Source: Myxocyprinus asiaticus (Eukaryota > Chordata > Actinopteri > Cypriniformes > Catostomidae). From it: 64,000 nt of DNA. The translations under genes and the position numbers were made by a program. The notes under the pieces were generated by a model, which saw only the letters and a list, made by a program, of their open reading frames with translations, was not told the origin of the DNA and did not search any database. Positions 24,355-37,491 of the stretch are shown piece by piece (positions within the stretch are counted from its first letter, which is position 1; every line of letters starts with the position of its first letter). The stretch is from positions 14,539,001 through 14,603,000 of the forward strand of contig NC_059346.1 in NCBI RefSeq assembly GCF_019703515.2, read 5' to 3'.

Positions 24355-26769
24355 GTGAGTCAGTCAAGAAGTCTTTATTGGCAAGATTGTCAGCAGTACT
24401 TGTGGTTCCCAATTTTGACAATAAAGTAAATAGGGTGGATAATTTACATACAAAATATGGTATACTTAAGGGATAATGTACAGTCAGCCAGTCATTATCA
24501 CAAAATAAGCCAGAATAAGTTGTGGAAAACCAAAATTTGAAAATTACATTTTGTGAAAATTAAATGGACGTGAAACATTTATTTGAGTCCAGGATTATTT
24601 GTGTTTCCACATTTTCTACAGCTAGTCTATATTAAAAATATGTTCTTTGTTCGTAATCTTGACCAACCTATATGGAGATTTCCCCATTCAAGTAGATAGG
24701 AGATGCACTTTCATGACTGGTAATAGCTTCCTGGGAGCGTTCCAAAGATGGCCGCCAGTGGACTGACTTGCTCGAAATACTTTTTGTCTTTGGTTTGTCT
24801 CAGGCAGTGGAGCATACAGTGATAATGTATTTTTGTATTTGAAAATATATACATTTTGTTACATTTACGCCTGTTATCCACATTAAAACATCGTTTTCCT
24901 CCACCTTAAACTGAGTGTTTAAAAAACACTTTCCATTACTGCATACTTTAGAAAATAATGATGTCTGTAAACTCAAAAACAGAATTTTTTAATTATAATG
25001 GATTTGTGTGGATATGGCCTTAGTCTGGTGCCTCTGATGGTTCTTAGGTATTCAGCCTTCAGAGTAATCATCATTAGTCTCTTTTTAAGGATCTTTAGCA
25101 TTTTAGAACTTGATTTAATTTTCTCTCTCTTTACCTTGATACGTTGCTTTCAAGAACACATTTATAGCATGTACAGCCAATTCTACTCTTTTTGTAGGAC
25201 CTCAAATTACAATTTCTTCATCCCACTCTTATCCTTCTGATGCCCCCTTCCAGCACACACACACACTCTTGCTGCTAATTAGAGTATTGTTAATTGAGTA
25301 TTTAGGATTATGCATCCTCCACACTGCCTGCTTGCTCAAGGGCGGTCCAATGAGCGTGAAGGATACGCGTCACAGCCTTCTTCACTTTCCGTCTGGCCTT
25401 GTCCTATCCGTAGCCCTGGCTGACCTGGGCCTTTCCTAGGCTTGCTCGCCCTAACCTATCTTCCCCATGATGGGACGTCACCATTCGGACCATGCGGGTA
25501 TGTGTTTCTGGTGCGATTCTGTGGCTTGATTGCGTTGGCGGCAATGAGAGATGGCATTTAGAGAGCTGCTGCTCTGATGGGCATGGGCACTCAGTGCCAG
25601 CCGCGAGTGATTAAGGACAGAGGTCATTCCGCTAATTAACCCCTTGCCATCCTGCTTCCCGCAATCTTCCCCTACCGTCCTACCTCTCTCTCTGAGTGCT
25701 TTGTGCCTGGCAGGACTGGATCATTTGTCCGTATGCCAGAAGAGAAAAGGCCACAATGCATGAGTGAATACACTAGCTGAGGACAGCGCTAATATTAGAA
25801 TGCTGGTAAACGTACGGCATCAAAACAGCAAGTGAACGCAATGGATCATTTCAGTAAAAAGAAGACGAATAATCAGTAATAAATGTACAGGACAGGGGCC
25901 GGGTGTAATTCAGTTTGTTCTCAATGTGTTTGTGTGATTGAATGTGTGCGCGTACACACACACACACACACACACAAACAGTAGTTTCTACTCGGTAGAG
26001 AGAGAACACGGGGAATGGCTTCCTGCCTTCCTCAGGGGAAATAATTAATCTGTACAAGGCTGTCACATGTCGAGATGAAGCAAGTGTGAAGCATTTTGCC
26101 CAGGAGGCATTGCAGACTGTTGCCCATGCAGACACCTGTTAGAACTCCTGCCCCACATTAACATACATCAACACACACAGAAGCAACCACAACACACATC
26201 ACTCCACTGAGCTGATGTGTGTGCTATTGTGTGGTTTCATGCCTGTCTATTTACTGGTGTGTGTTTTGTTTGTTTTTGCGTCATGTTTTCTGCAAACTTG
26301 TCTCTTGTGTGGATTTGTTATTGAGTTTATCATGTGGGTGTGTGTGTGTTTAGGTGTGAGTGTCTGTGTTTATCACAGGACGCCATCTGCACTGTACCCG
26401 CAAGTGTGATCAGAGACATTGAGCACCAATAAGTCACACAGGTCTGAGCCGATGAAAGATTTCACACTCGCATACACTCATTCAGGGGATGGTCAATGTG
26501 ACAGATAATGTTGGTGTAATATCTGGGGAGGGGGAAGTGTGATGAAACAAGTCAAACAAGTGGTGTTTTGAAAGATCAGGTGGTGCATTTGTTCATCTGG
26601 TTCTTTCTTAAGGCCATGTCTGCATGATAAACAAAGACTTTACGAAGTTTATCACTTATAACTGACTTAAAATCAGGGTTCCAAATGAACTTTTCACCAA
26701 TACTGCCAATGGCAGGTCAATTGGGTTGTCTTTAGATGGTGTGTATGACTTTGATTTGAATCATGTCAC
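23773..26769. other. Intronic stretch with simple repeats and a candidate conserved segment
   Basis: No host gene found. A (CT)n run lies at about 24297-24346 and a (CA)n run at about 25957-25976. The segment at about 25270-25700 looks single-copy, with GCTAATTAGAG, GCTAATTAACC and TGATTAAGG words, and could be a conserved non-coding element. The segment near 24720-24775 (CCAAAGATGGCCGCCAGTGG) resembles words seen in dispersed fish repeats. Confidence 0.4.
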
Positions 26770-26773
26770 TTAA

Positions 26774-27297
26774 AGAGCACCTATTAAGTTTTTTCAAATA
26801 TTACCTTTAATGTAGTGTGTTATATAGCTGTTTGTGAATGTAAAAAAAGTCTGCAAAGTTTCAAAAATCAAAGTGCACGACAAATGGAGTTATTGACTCT
26901 CAAAAGAAAGAACCAATTCTGAACACCTGAAACGAGTCGTTAGTAATTCCAGACTTACTACCTGTACTAACCTACGTAATTTGGTAACAAAAAACCCGCC
27001 TCTGGTCTTCATTGGCTGCTCGCAAACAGCTTTGACCCGCCCTCAAACACTACACTAAGCGGTCGACCAATCACAACAGACTGGGACATCTGACCAATCA
27101 GAGCAGAGTAGGCTCTCTGAAAGGAGGATGAATCCTTTAGAACGGATCATTGAACAAGTAGTTTTTGACACTGGGAAAAAAAGGTAATGCTGCAATTTAA
27201 ATTATGAGCAAATTAAAGTGTTTTTTGACCTTGGTTGCATGTAAATCTATTGTATGAGACAAAATTAGGCACGTTTAAAAACCATAGTAGGTGCTCT
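26774..27297. mobile_element. TTAA-flanked non-autonomous element (piggyBac-like MITE), 524 bp
   Basis: Both ends are flanked by TTAA (26770-26773 and 27298-27301). The termini are inverted: AGAGCACCTATTA on the left and TAGTAGGTGCTCT on the right. TTAA duplications are the piggyBac signature. No transposase frame. A second TTAA-flanked element with a related terminus (AGGTGCT) is at 47408-47840. Confidence 0.75.
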
Positions 27298-27301
27298 TTA
27301 A

Positions 27302-28042
27302 ATCAGCAAGGGTCAGACTATCGTTCTTACAATTACAACTATGTATGCAGGTCTGTTTACTCGCCAAAGTCATTTTTTTACTGACAATTGATGCTTGGTG
27401 AATGTAAACTTTTTGGACCCTGCTTATAACCCAACCAGGAACTTGACTTTAGTTTTTTCAAGAAATAGTTATTTAGAATCACCCACAAATCAGGCAATGA
27501 AAATCAGTTATAATGTTATAATCGAGCTACAGTGGGTTTTTGCTTAGTTGAGCTATAATCCTTGTATGTCCAGTATGACACAATACGTAATCAAATATTT
27601 AAGGTTGCGCATTAACTTTTCTTTCCAGCTTAGATCAGGAAATAAACTTGCTTTATGGATGTGAAAAAATGGACATGGATAAAGGAAAAGCCATCCAAAA
27701 CAATTTGAAACCTTCAGTCTTTGACCACTGAGACATCGGAAGGATATCAATTTAGACTGCACGATTGATTGACTGCGGTGAATGTTTGATTCTCCCATCG
27801 ATATCCATATTATTTGATATGAAACGGCCATAACTGTCACGTCTGTAACGCATAATTATGGGCATTTAAAGTAAAAAATGGGGACCAATTGTTCATCGTA
27901 CTTAACATGCACACAACGCTGAGTCCATGTATGGTCTGATTAACATGTATACATGCTGGACAAAGATGAGCTTCAGTTGCATTATCTAGGTCTGTTAGTC
28001 TTACTAAGCAAATATCGGATGGTAAAATTTCATTCAGACTAA
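27302..28042. other. Intronic stretch, nothing recognised
   Basis: No gene or clear repeat family. The frame at 27553-27840 on the minus strand has no resemblance to a known protein. Confidence 0.4.
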
Positions 28043-28589
28043 GGCCTCGTCAACACTAATACGTTTTCGTTTTAAAATGCATCTTTTTCTCTACGTTTTG
28101 GCCTTCCGTCCACACTGAGATGGCGTTTTTGTCAGCGAAATCTAAGCTTTTCGAAAATGTTCTCCCAAGTGGATAAATTTGAAACGGCCGTCTTCGCATT
28201 GTAGTGTGGTCAGGGAAAACGGAGATATCTGAAAACGATGATGTAGTTGTTGTCATGTGATGCAACCCCAAAAAATCAAGATGGCGGCCCATGTTGTAGC
28301 GGCGTTGTTGTGCCTGCTATCCACTTTGATAGTGTTGTTAAACATAAATGTAACTTTGTATAACCTTCACATTAATGTTCCTTCAAAGGCGATGGGAAGT
28401 TTACTCTGAATTGTTGTCTGGCGACGGAAAACGAGGACAATTGTGTTTCAGACTGTATATGGGAAAGCGATTTTTCACATGTGCAGTAAGGGGATTTAAG
28501 ACTTTTCATACGTTTTAGTGTGGACGGAGAGCATTTTGAAGACAATAACGCCATTTTCAGACGTTTCTGGATTAATGTGGACATAGCCA
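28043..28589. mobile_element. Non-autonomous DNA transposon, unclassified, about 545 bp
   Basis: The left end (GGCCTCGTCAACACTAATACG-like) and the right end, read inverted (GGCTATGTCCACATTAATCC), form imperfect inverted repeats. Inside, mirrored 'GTTTTAGTGTGGACGGA'/'TCCGTCCACACTGAGATGG' words occur on both sides. Target duplication is unclear, so no superfamily is given. Confidence 0.6.
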
Positions 28590-29815
28590 AAAGTGTTTAC
28601 ATGACCTAAAAAAACACATTGTTGTTAATGTCTGATTGAAATCAAACTTTTAAAAATCTATATAAATGCACTGAGTGATTGCTACTTCAAAATCGCTTGT
28701 CTCTCTCTCTCTCTCTTCAACATTGTGCTCATAGCTGCAGTAATAGGTAGAGGTCTTTGTGGGTTGGAGCAGCTCTCTATGGGCTTGAAAGGCCTCTAAT
28801 CCCTGTGGCCTGTGAAGTGTGAAACCCTTTGATGACAGGTCAGTTGCTGGAGGCTTTTGCCTGTTGACTAACAACAAGAGCAAGCCACAGAGAGAAAGAC
28901 AGCAACAGCGGCTTTAGCCATTATATGAAAGAATTCAACAGAGAAATTTAGACACAGAAAATATGGACCTGTCACCCAAAAACACAGCGGAAATAGCATT
29001 GGCTGCGCTTTAATGGTAATTAGCACGTTTTTCGCAAGATGGAATGAAGGTAGGAGAGTGATAGAAGGCTAAGGGAGAGTGACATTGCAAAGCCTGGTTT
29101 CTTAATTAAACCATGTAATGATCAAAGATACTTACCCAATCTGACCCCCCGTTACCTAAAGGAGATCTGAAAGTTTGCTCCTCTATTTGCATACGGCCCA
29201 GCTACGCTGCTTTGAAATCCACTGGTTTTTTTCCCCTCTTTTGAGCCAATGAAGTGAGGCAACTGTCAGTCTAGTAGTATCGCATACACACACACACACA
29301 TGCACAAAACTTCCCCACCCCCCTTTCTGTGCTAGCTGTTGGGGAAACATCAAAGTGCTGTGGCGCTGCTGTCACCGAGGGGGGTTGAAAGTGTCAGCCC
29401 CTACGCTGGCCCTGCATGGGCCAGACAGATGCTCCACAGCCCCCATTTCATCTGACCCATTTAAAACCCCTCCAATTAGACTGTGACAGTGCAAAGATGA
29501 GCAGCCTTTCATCCGCTGCCCGAGAAGATGCTAACGTATAACTAACGTATAAACTTTAAACACTCTGCAGACATCTGTAGCCTCAGGAATGCTTAAAAAA
29601 GACTCATTAGACATAAAAGAGCTAGTTCTAAATGCTGAGTCTTTGGAATTATTTGGATTTCTGCTGTTTTAGGTAGAGGAAAAGGTAGTGGCTGTAGAAA
29701 GTTTTTGGGATTTTCAAAATTTTCACAGGTTTACATCTTTTTATTATATATGACATTTATTCTTAAGACACTTATTCAATTTAAAATACGATGCTAAAAA
29801 AAAATTATCTAAAAA
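28590..29815. other. Intronic stretch including a candidate conserved segment
   Basis: The subsegment at about 28980-29560 looks single-copy, with words such as GGTAATTAGCACG, TTCTTAATTAAACC and CCAATTAGACTGTG. It may be a conserved non-coding element. A short (CA)n lies at about 29286-29300. No coding signal. Confidence 0.35.
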
Positions 29816-29827
29816 TATTGCTTTTAG

Positions 29828-30095
29828 AAAGGAATATTTCACCCAAAAAATAATTTCGGTCATCATTTACTCATCCTCTTGTCATTCCAAACCCATATGT
29901 CTTTCTTATTTATACTGCTATTTTACATACAACGAAAGCATACATGGATTACAGGTTATCTAGCTCCAAAAAAGGCACCATAAAATATTCCATATGACTT
30001 GTTTGTTATGTGACAAGTCTTCTGAACCATATGATAGCTTTATGTGGGAAACTGACCAAAAATTAAATCACGATTTACTAATAACTCTTGCCATC
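29828..30095. repeat. Dispersed repeat fragment, cyprinid-type
   Basis: The segment beginning GGAATATTTCACCCAAAAA, then GTCATCATTTACTCATCCTC, then GTCATTCCAAACCCATATG has the wording of a very abundant fish repeat often found in introns. Neither end is resolved. Confidence 0.5.
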
Positions 30096-31013
30096 TGCTG
30101 TAGCTCTGAAATTTCATTCACAATTCCACATATATAAAAAGCCACTTGGGTTCAAAGACATACGAGGACCAATGGCATTTTGTGTCATTGATGTCAAACC
30201 TGTTGTCAGTGTAGTAAAAAATAAGTGTCTTGTATTACAAAACAGTCATTTTAGAGACCACACAAAAAAATTCCAGATAATTTCAAAAATCTTGGTAATG
30301 CTGATTTGCTTGGTCTTTGTGCATTTGCATTTTATTACAAGAAGCACAGAACTGCTAAATAGATTTTTATGTGTGTTTTATTTACTCAAGAAAGCAGATT
30401 TGCATGTGGTTTGACACTGTTACTCTGAAACATTAACTGCTAAGAGTTAGTTAAATTGACTCTGATTAGATATGCAACGTCACTTTTCTTATAGCAATTA
30501 TTTAAAATGTGCCATACGGCTTAGAGCACATGGAATGTGTAGATTTAGCTGCTTGAGTGATTGACCCATGCCAGCTTGGAAGCAGAGGAGGAAAGAATGT
30601 TTGAAGTGTGACAATCTGAAATGTGACAACTTCCTCACAGCTGGATCACTTAAGTTTTTGAAAATCACTCTGACATTTGCTGACGCTGTCATTTGTGGCA
30701 GTTTAATTTTAGTCAGAATGATAAAAAACACCCAAAAAATGTATCCCTTTAAAATATCATTTTTGCGAGGGTTGGTAGTCATTTGTGGCAGTTGATTTAT
30801 CACTTGTAAATTGAGTGCTTTGCCCACTCCCCCTCTGCCTTGTTGTAGCACTGAACTAAGTAGCCATGAAATTGCCTGAATAATGTCATTTAAATCCAAT
30901 CTCAGCACAGCCCTTCACCTCCGCTCATCCTCTCTGCTGACTCACGCAGCTTTTTCTCCTTGTTTCACAACTTTTTTTTAATATTTATATATATATACAG
31001 TAGTATATATATT
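30096..31013. other. Intronic stretch, nothing recognised
   Basis: No gene recognised. Frames at 30088-30414 and 30498-30908 are AT-rich, without homology. CATTTGTGGCAGTTKA occurs twice (about 30690 and 30780) as a short duplication. Confidence 0.4.
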
Positions 31014-31160
31014 TTGGGGGATTTTTACCACTTTTATTCATAGACAAGGTTGAGATTAAACAGGAAGCGGAGAGAGAGGGGGAAGGGATGTGTGCATGAC
31101 CCAAGCCAGATTTTAACCCTGGTCTCACACATGAGCACAATAGCACTGTATACAAGTCCA
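31014..31160 (-). repeat. tRNA-derived SINE, minus strand
   Basis: Read on the minus strand it has a B-box-like GGTTAAAATCT, a pyrimidine-rich CCCTTCCCCCTCTCTCTCC body and an AATAAAAGTGGTAAAAAT tail. This is the same plan as the SINE at 1806-1965. Confidence 0.5.
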
Positions 31161-31487
31161 CAGTTCTGCCGTTTTTCGAACTCTTTTTCTCAGAATCTCA
31201 AAGCCCTAGATTTCCATGAATAGGTCAGATTCGGGGTACTTTCATCAAGCCCAAATAGAGTCCAATTAAAAAGGGCACTTTGTCTTGATGCCTGAAGACA
31301 ATTAAAAGTTTAGGCTTATTAGATTTTGTACTATTTCCTGCCCTGTCTGACATGTGGTTAAAGACCTCACTTTTTAATAGGAGTAAGCCAGTAGCACAGT
31401 TTTTAATGGATGTATCAATCACTTTTCTTTATTTCTTTTCATTTTTCTTTTTTCTCTTTTTTTTTTTTTTTGCTGAATAAAAAAATA

Positions 31488-32590
31488 AAAAATAGAACAT
31501 ATAACACAAAGATACATAAAGATGGACAAGATTAGAGAAACACATAAATAAACCAAGTGTAACAATACATATAATACAGAGTTTAAATCATACTGTAGAC
31601 AGATATGACATACAACAGCAAACAGGTAGATGTCTATATTTCCATATGTCTAAGTATACATAATAACTAGATCCACAGGGTAGGATATATTTGGTGTAAA
31701 GGGGACTGGTAAAGAAAGAAAATATGTTGAGCATTTTATATTTAATCAGTAGTATGTCTAAATAGTTTGTCATAAGCCCACAAAACCCCCAGATCTGTAG
31801 AGTACTCATCAAACAAACCAAAAATAAATAAATAAATAAATAAAAAGGTAACTTACAAACACAAATATGCCAGAGTGGAGCGCTGCCCCCTCTCAAAAGG
31901 TCGTCAAACGCCTACAGCCTCTATGATAGCTATACTTGTGTCCCAGCCCCACCTGATTAGGAAAGCTCTGTGAAGACAACACACCACGCTAAGAGTCAAG
32001 GGTATGAAATCCCAAGCAGGCCAACTAGTGCAGACTGTCACTATTCCACCCCATGGGACACCAGTTCTTTATGACAGTACTTAAAAGAAAGAATAGGACA
32101 AAAAAAATAAAAGGTACATACATACAGTATACAGAAAGTACATGCGTGTACATTGTCCTCATATTGACACTTTATTAAAATATTTTAACAGTATTTAATA
32201 GGGTGTGCAAACTCGTAAGGCAAGAGGGGTTTGTAGACGTACGATCTCCACTATACCATGGTATAGTATTAAGGGAGAGTACTATTATGTAATATAATGT
32301 AGTATTCAATATATAAAAATACTGTATATATTCAAATATATATATATAATAGAATTATATAATAATGTGATGAGATAATAAAATAACCATATACAATATG
32401 ATATAATATAGTATAAACCTTCTAATATAGTAGAATGGTAAAGATTATGTAAACATGCATATTGAGTGTAGATATGTATTTTCAATATTTTTAAATAGAG
32501 AACAATTCAAAATTTAAAGACGGGGGGGAAAAAGCAATTTTCATAAGTCAAATTTACATGTATGCAAAACAGAAAAATAATATTACAAAA
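31488..32590 (-). other. Presumed 3' untranslated region of the L1 copy
   Basis: About 1.1 kb lies between the last recognisable ORF2 C-terminal sequence and the poly(A). It includes a very AT-rich middle (about 32270-32500) and an (AAAT)n run (31824-31843). The frame at 31588-31896 has no homology. Some of this could be unrelated inserted DNA. Confidence 0.45.
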
Positions 32591-32868
32591 TTAAAAAATA
32601 ATTACCAAAGTCTATAACAGTTAGCATAGTGATTTTGTCCTGGGCTTTTGTGGCTAACAGGAGGATACTTTTTCATATACTTGGAAAAAGTTGAAAAAAA
32701 TGGGACCATATTTCAGAAAAATTATTTGTGCATCACTTAGATGTAGCAGCTATTTTTTCCATTGATAAATATTCTAATAATAGATTTAACCAATGATTGA
32801 TGTTTAATGATTTTTTAATTTTTCCAGTTTTGTAAAATAGCTTTTTTTGCAAGTGTCAAAGCTATATA

Positions 32869-33557
32869 CACCGATCAGCCACAACATTAAAACCACTTGC
32901 CTAATATTGTGTAGGTCCTCCTCGTGCCTACAAAACAGTGCCAACCCGCATCTCAGAATAGCATTCTGAGATGCTATTCTTCTACAATTGTACAGAGCGG
33001 TTATCTGAGTTACCATAGACTTTGTCATTTCGAACCAGTCTGGCCATTCTCTATTGACCTCTCTCATCAACATGGAATTTCCATCTGCAGAACTACCGCT
33101 CACTGGATGTTTTTTGTTTTTGGCACCATTCTGAGTAAATTCTAGAGACTGTTGTGCGTGAAAATCCCAGGAGATCGGCAGTTACAGAAATACTCAAACC
33201 AGCCCATATGGCACCAACAGTCATCCATGTGATTATCTATTCAGCCAATCTTGTGGCAGCAGTGCAGTGCATAAAATCACGCAGATCATGAGCTTTAGTT
33301 AATGTTCACTTCAACCATCAGAATGGGGGAAAAATTTGATCTCAGTGATTTAGAGAGTGGCATGATTGTTGGTGTCAGACGTGCTGGTTTGATTATTTCT
33401 GTTCACGCAAAACAGTCTCTAGGATTTACTCAGAAAGGTGCCAAAAACAAAAAACATCCAGTGAGCGGTAGTTCTGCTGATGGAAATGCCTTGATGAGAG
33501 AGGTCAACAGAGAATGGCCAGACTGGTTCGAACTGACAAAGTCTATGGTAACTCAGA
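32869..33557. mobile_element. Tc1-derived foldback inserted in L1 ORF2
   Basis: The left part (from CACCGATCAGCCACAACATT after a TA) runs on the minus strand through a Tc1 transposase N-terminus. The right part (33302-33557) repeats that transposase start on the + strand, beginning MGEKFDLSDLESGMIVGVRR. The arms, at about 33006-33225 and 33365-33557, are reverse complements around a spacer holding ATTCAGCCAATCTTGTGGCA. The right end lacks the expected matching terminus, so it is truncated. L1 sequence flanks both sides, but the ORF2 interval between them appears missing, suggesting a deletion accompanied or followed the insertion. Confidence 0.75.
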
Positions 33558-36549
33558 GAAAAAGACAAGTCTGTGACCCATTTTTTGGTGGGTAAATGCA
33601 TCAAGTGATCTGTACTGAGAATTAATCTATATAATTTAGATAATGTTTGATTTGAGGGTGAGAAAGCTTTAATCTTTGTAACAAATGGGGATGATTGAAT
33701 TGTGTTATGGTCAATGTTTATTTTATTTTTAATTGCATTTGTTATTTGTAAATAATTAATAAATTGTCCATTCGGAATATCAAATTTGGCTAATAGATCT
33801 TTGAAGGAAATAAATCTGTTATCCTAGAAGAGATGGTAGAGGTGTGTGACTCTGCGTTGTTCCCACTTGCTAAAATAAAGAGGTAATTTATTAGACTCAA
33901 AGTCAGGGTTGTGCCAGATTGGGGTATACATGCAAGGTTCCATCTTGGAGTTGGTCATTTTTTGAATATTCCACCAGGCTGTCAGAGTCGAGGAAATTAG
34001 TAGATTTTTAAAACACTCATGTTGTTTGATAGTTGTACCTATAAAGCGTAAATCACATAGTTTAATATTATTACATTCATTCTGTTCCAGTTCAATCTAT
34101 GCATCGTGAGCTGTGTTGGGGTGTATCCAATTAATTCGATATTGTAATTGGTTTGCTAAGTATTATGTTAAAAGGTTGGGTGTGTCCAGTTCTATCTGTA
34201 TCTTGTTTTTCTGCAGAGTGGATAGGCTGATTCTTGCTTTTTTATTTTTCCAATAAAAGTCAGATATAGTTGAGTTTAGTGACTGAAACCATTTAGTAGT
34301 GGGTTTGAGTGGGATCATAGAGAATAAGTATTTAATTTGAGGAAGAATTTTCATTTTGACAATTGATATACAACCCATTAGGGAGAGTGGTAAGTTATTC
34401 CAGCGTCTTAAATCATTGCTAATTTTAGCTAATAGTGGAGTAAAATTCAGATGAAACAATTCTGACAGCCTAGGGGAAACAAGAATGCACAAGTATTTAA
34501 TATTTCCAATGGGAAGTGAGAAGTGTGGGCCTTGGGTTGAAGGATTCCATGAGTCAGCTGTAACCGGAAGTACTGTTGATTTTGTCCAATTTATAGTGTA
34601 GTCAGAGATCTGTGAAAAAGACGTTATGAGATTGAAAACTTCAGGCAAAGATTTTGGTGGGTCTTGGAGGTAGAGTAGAATATCATCTGCATACAAATTA
34701 ATTTTATGTACCATATTTGCTGAGAGTATGCCTTTTACCTTATGATTGTGACAGATGGCATCAGCCAATGTTTCAATATAGATGGCAAGTAGTAGAGGGG
34801 AGGGTGGGCATCCTTGTCTAGTGCCTCTATGTAGTGTAAAGCTTTGTGATGTGATTCCATTAGTTGTTGAGGCTTTCGGTTCATTATATATTGTCTGTAT
34901 CTAGTGAATAAATGATTTTCCAAAGCCAAGTTTCTCCAGAACCTCGAAAAAGAAACTTCCAGTTGACTTTATCAAATGCCTTTTCTGCATCCAAAGAAAC
35001 TATTATTGCCTGAGATTGATTACGTTGTGATAGACTAATAAGATTGAGAAGCCTTCTTACATTACTGGAAGAGTGGCAGCCCTTGATGAAACCAGTTTGA
35101 TCATTGTGGATAATTGATGGAATTATTGATTCTAAATGAGTTGAAAGAGCTTTGGAGATTACTTTTATATCAGTATTTATTAATGATAGTGGACGATAAC
35201 TAGATGGAAGAGTCTGATCTTTATCTGGTTTCAATAATAGTTTTATTGATGCTGTATTCATATAGGATGGGATCTGACCTTTGGTCTTTATTTCTGTGAC
35301 CATTTTAAAGAATAATGGACCCAGTATATGCCAGAAGTGTTTTAGGAATTCAGCTGGGAATTTGTCTGGACCTGGGGCTTTATTATTAGGTATCTTTGTG
35401 CATTATGTAATTCACAGAGTGTTAAAGGTGAATCTAGAAGATCTAATTGTTCTTTTGTTAAGTTTGGTAAATTTAGATTATCCAAAAAATATTGAATGTC
35501 TGTTAGTTCCGGATTATTTTTGAGGAGTATAAATCGTTGTAAAATGTTAGAAAATCAGGTTTATTTCATCTGGTGATTGTGTGTAATGCCTTTTGTAATC
35601 CTTGATGGCAGTTATGATTGATTTTTCTTTTTTGTGTTTAAGTTGGTTTGCCAAAATATTTACTTGATTTGTTATTATATTCAAATTCATTATACCTGAA
35701 CTGTTGTGCAAGAATTTTTTTTTCTTTTTTTTTATTATTATTATGTTGTCAAGCTGAAATTGTAGTTTTTTGTAATTGAATACATGTGCTTTGATCCGGT
35801 TTATTTGCATATATGTCTGTTAATTGTTTAATTTTTTCCTGTTAAATTATGTTCAAGTTCATATTTTAGTTTTTTCTTAAAGGGTATGAGATGATTTTCC
35901 CCCTAATTACCACCTTCCATGTCTCCTAAATTAGAGATGCTGAAATATTAGTGGTGTCATTATGTTAAATAAAGAAAGCCCATTCATCCCTAGTGAATTT
36001 GTCAAAATTCAGATCTTCCAGTAGTGAGGTGTTGAAACGCCAAGTTGGGGAAGTTTTAGCACTAAAAGAGTCAGTCTGAAGATTTAGCGATATGGGTGTG
36101 TGGTCATTAATTATTATAAGGTGTATTTTGGTGTTAACGATATTTTGAATACTAGAATTACTTAACAGAAAAAAAGTCAATTCGTGAGAATGATTGATGT
36201 AGAGGTGAAAAGAAAGAATATTCTGTAACTGTCGTATTTTTGATGCTCCAGCTATCTCCAAGACCCAAATCTTCCATGTATTCTTTTATTATTGTTGATG
36301 ATTGAGAGTATCTTACATTTCCTGACTTACTGGACCGATCTAAAGTTGGATCTAAGACTGTATTAAAGTATCCTCCAACAATTATTGTTGAGTTAGTAGA
36401 CAAATTGTATATCAGTGAGAAAAGTGAGTGGAAAAATGCGGGGTCATCCTTACTGGGACCATATAGATTAACAATCGTAAATGCTTTATTGTGAATAGTT
36501 AAAAGGATAAAGGCATTAAGGACATGCTTATTAATATTATGCCCTTACC

Positions 36550-36750
36550 CAAACCCCTTATCTAAACCTAACTGATCAGTAGAGTGTGTAAACATGATAG
36601 GAAGCTGTTTTGTGTGACAGAAGCAAGTAATTGTTGTGTATTAGATGGAAACGATGTCCAGGGCGACGTAATTGGCTGTAGTGAAAGTTGTACGAATTCA
36701 TACGAAATAGCCAAATTTAGAAAAGTCTGAATCCTTACGATTTCAGTGTG
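36550..36750. repeat. Short repeat insertion in the L1 endonuclease region
   Basis: L1-like coding stops and resumes across this interval. Inside are CCTTACCCAAACCCCTTATC, CTAAACCTAACTGATC and GTACGAATTCATACGAAATA words that belong to a dispersed fish repeat rather than L1. Similar words occur near the start of the window (about 330-430). Boundaries approximate. Confidence 0.5.
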
Positions 36751-37491
36751 AGAGTGTGTAGGAATCTGTAATTGTGTCATTAAGAATAAAAGAGAGTCTC
36801 TTATGAGTTAAAATAGTGACATCTCTTTGCTTTGAACCTAAGGTAGAAGAAAAGACTTTATTAAAATGTGGAGATAAAAGGATTTGTTCCTCTGATACTG
36901 AAAGGTGGATTTCTTGCAAAAGGCAAATATCAGCCTTTAGTTTCATTAGATGATTAAAAACTTTATATCTCTTTTCCTGTGAGCAAAAGCCACGGACATT
37001 CCATGATACAAAGTTTACTGTATACATAAGGAAAAATTTATTTTAGCCAATAACAATCATAATAATATTGATTTAAGTGGTGTTATTATTCATAATTATT
37101 ATATAGTGTTAAACTCTGAATGAAAGCTTCAAATGTAACATCTAATTCATCCTTCTTTAGTATATGCCATGATTCATTAAGCAGGATGGCGACTGTATGT
37201 AAGAGTACAATAAAATAGACATCATGGAAAAGAAACAAACAATAGACAACAATGAATACTACTGATAGGTAAGACACTAACATATTTAAAGCTAAGAGTT
37301 GAAAGAAAATGCGATTTGGGGATGATAATCAGATGTGTGTGTTAATCTCTATTTGAGTAAGTTCGGGTGTGTATGTGCAAAGATGTGTGCAATCACTGTC
37401 CAGATTCAGTCGTGTAGGAGAGCAAGGAAGGGTGTGAAGTTTGCAAGGCAGCAGTATTAATCGGGCATTTGTGTAAAGCTACTAGATGATC

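Larger units (their letters stand above)
32600..37027 (-). pseudogene. L1 ORF2 pseudogene (endonuclease-reverse transcriptase)
   Basis: Starts MYTVNFVSWNVRGFCSQEKR at 37027. AP-endonuclease motifs follow: NVRG, LLQEIHL, NLYGPSKDD, GGYFN (usually GDFN, so altered), SFSRIDFF and NDHTPIS, the last near 36110. Reverse transcriptase motifs are SYRPLSLINTD, QTGFIKG, SLDAEKAFDKVNW (near 34990) and the intact catalytic LYADDILLY (near 34690). The C-terminal region is recognisable as HLPTKKWVTDLSFSL beside the foldback and as LAKKAILQNWKN on its far side, near 32840. Many frameshifts and stops break it. ORF2 supplies the nick and target-primed reverse transcription in L1 elements. The family is certain; the copy is dead. 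Confidence 0.88.
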
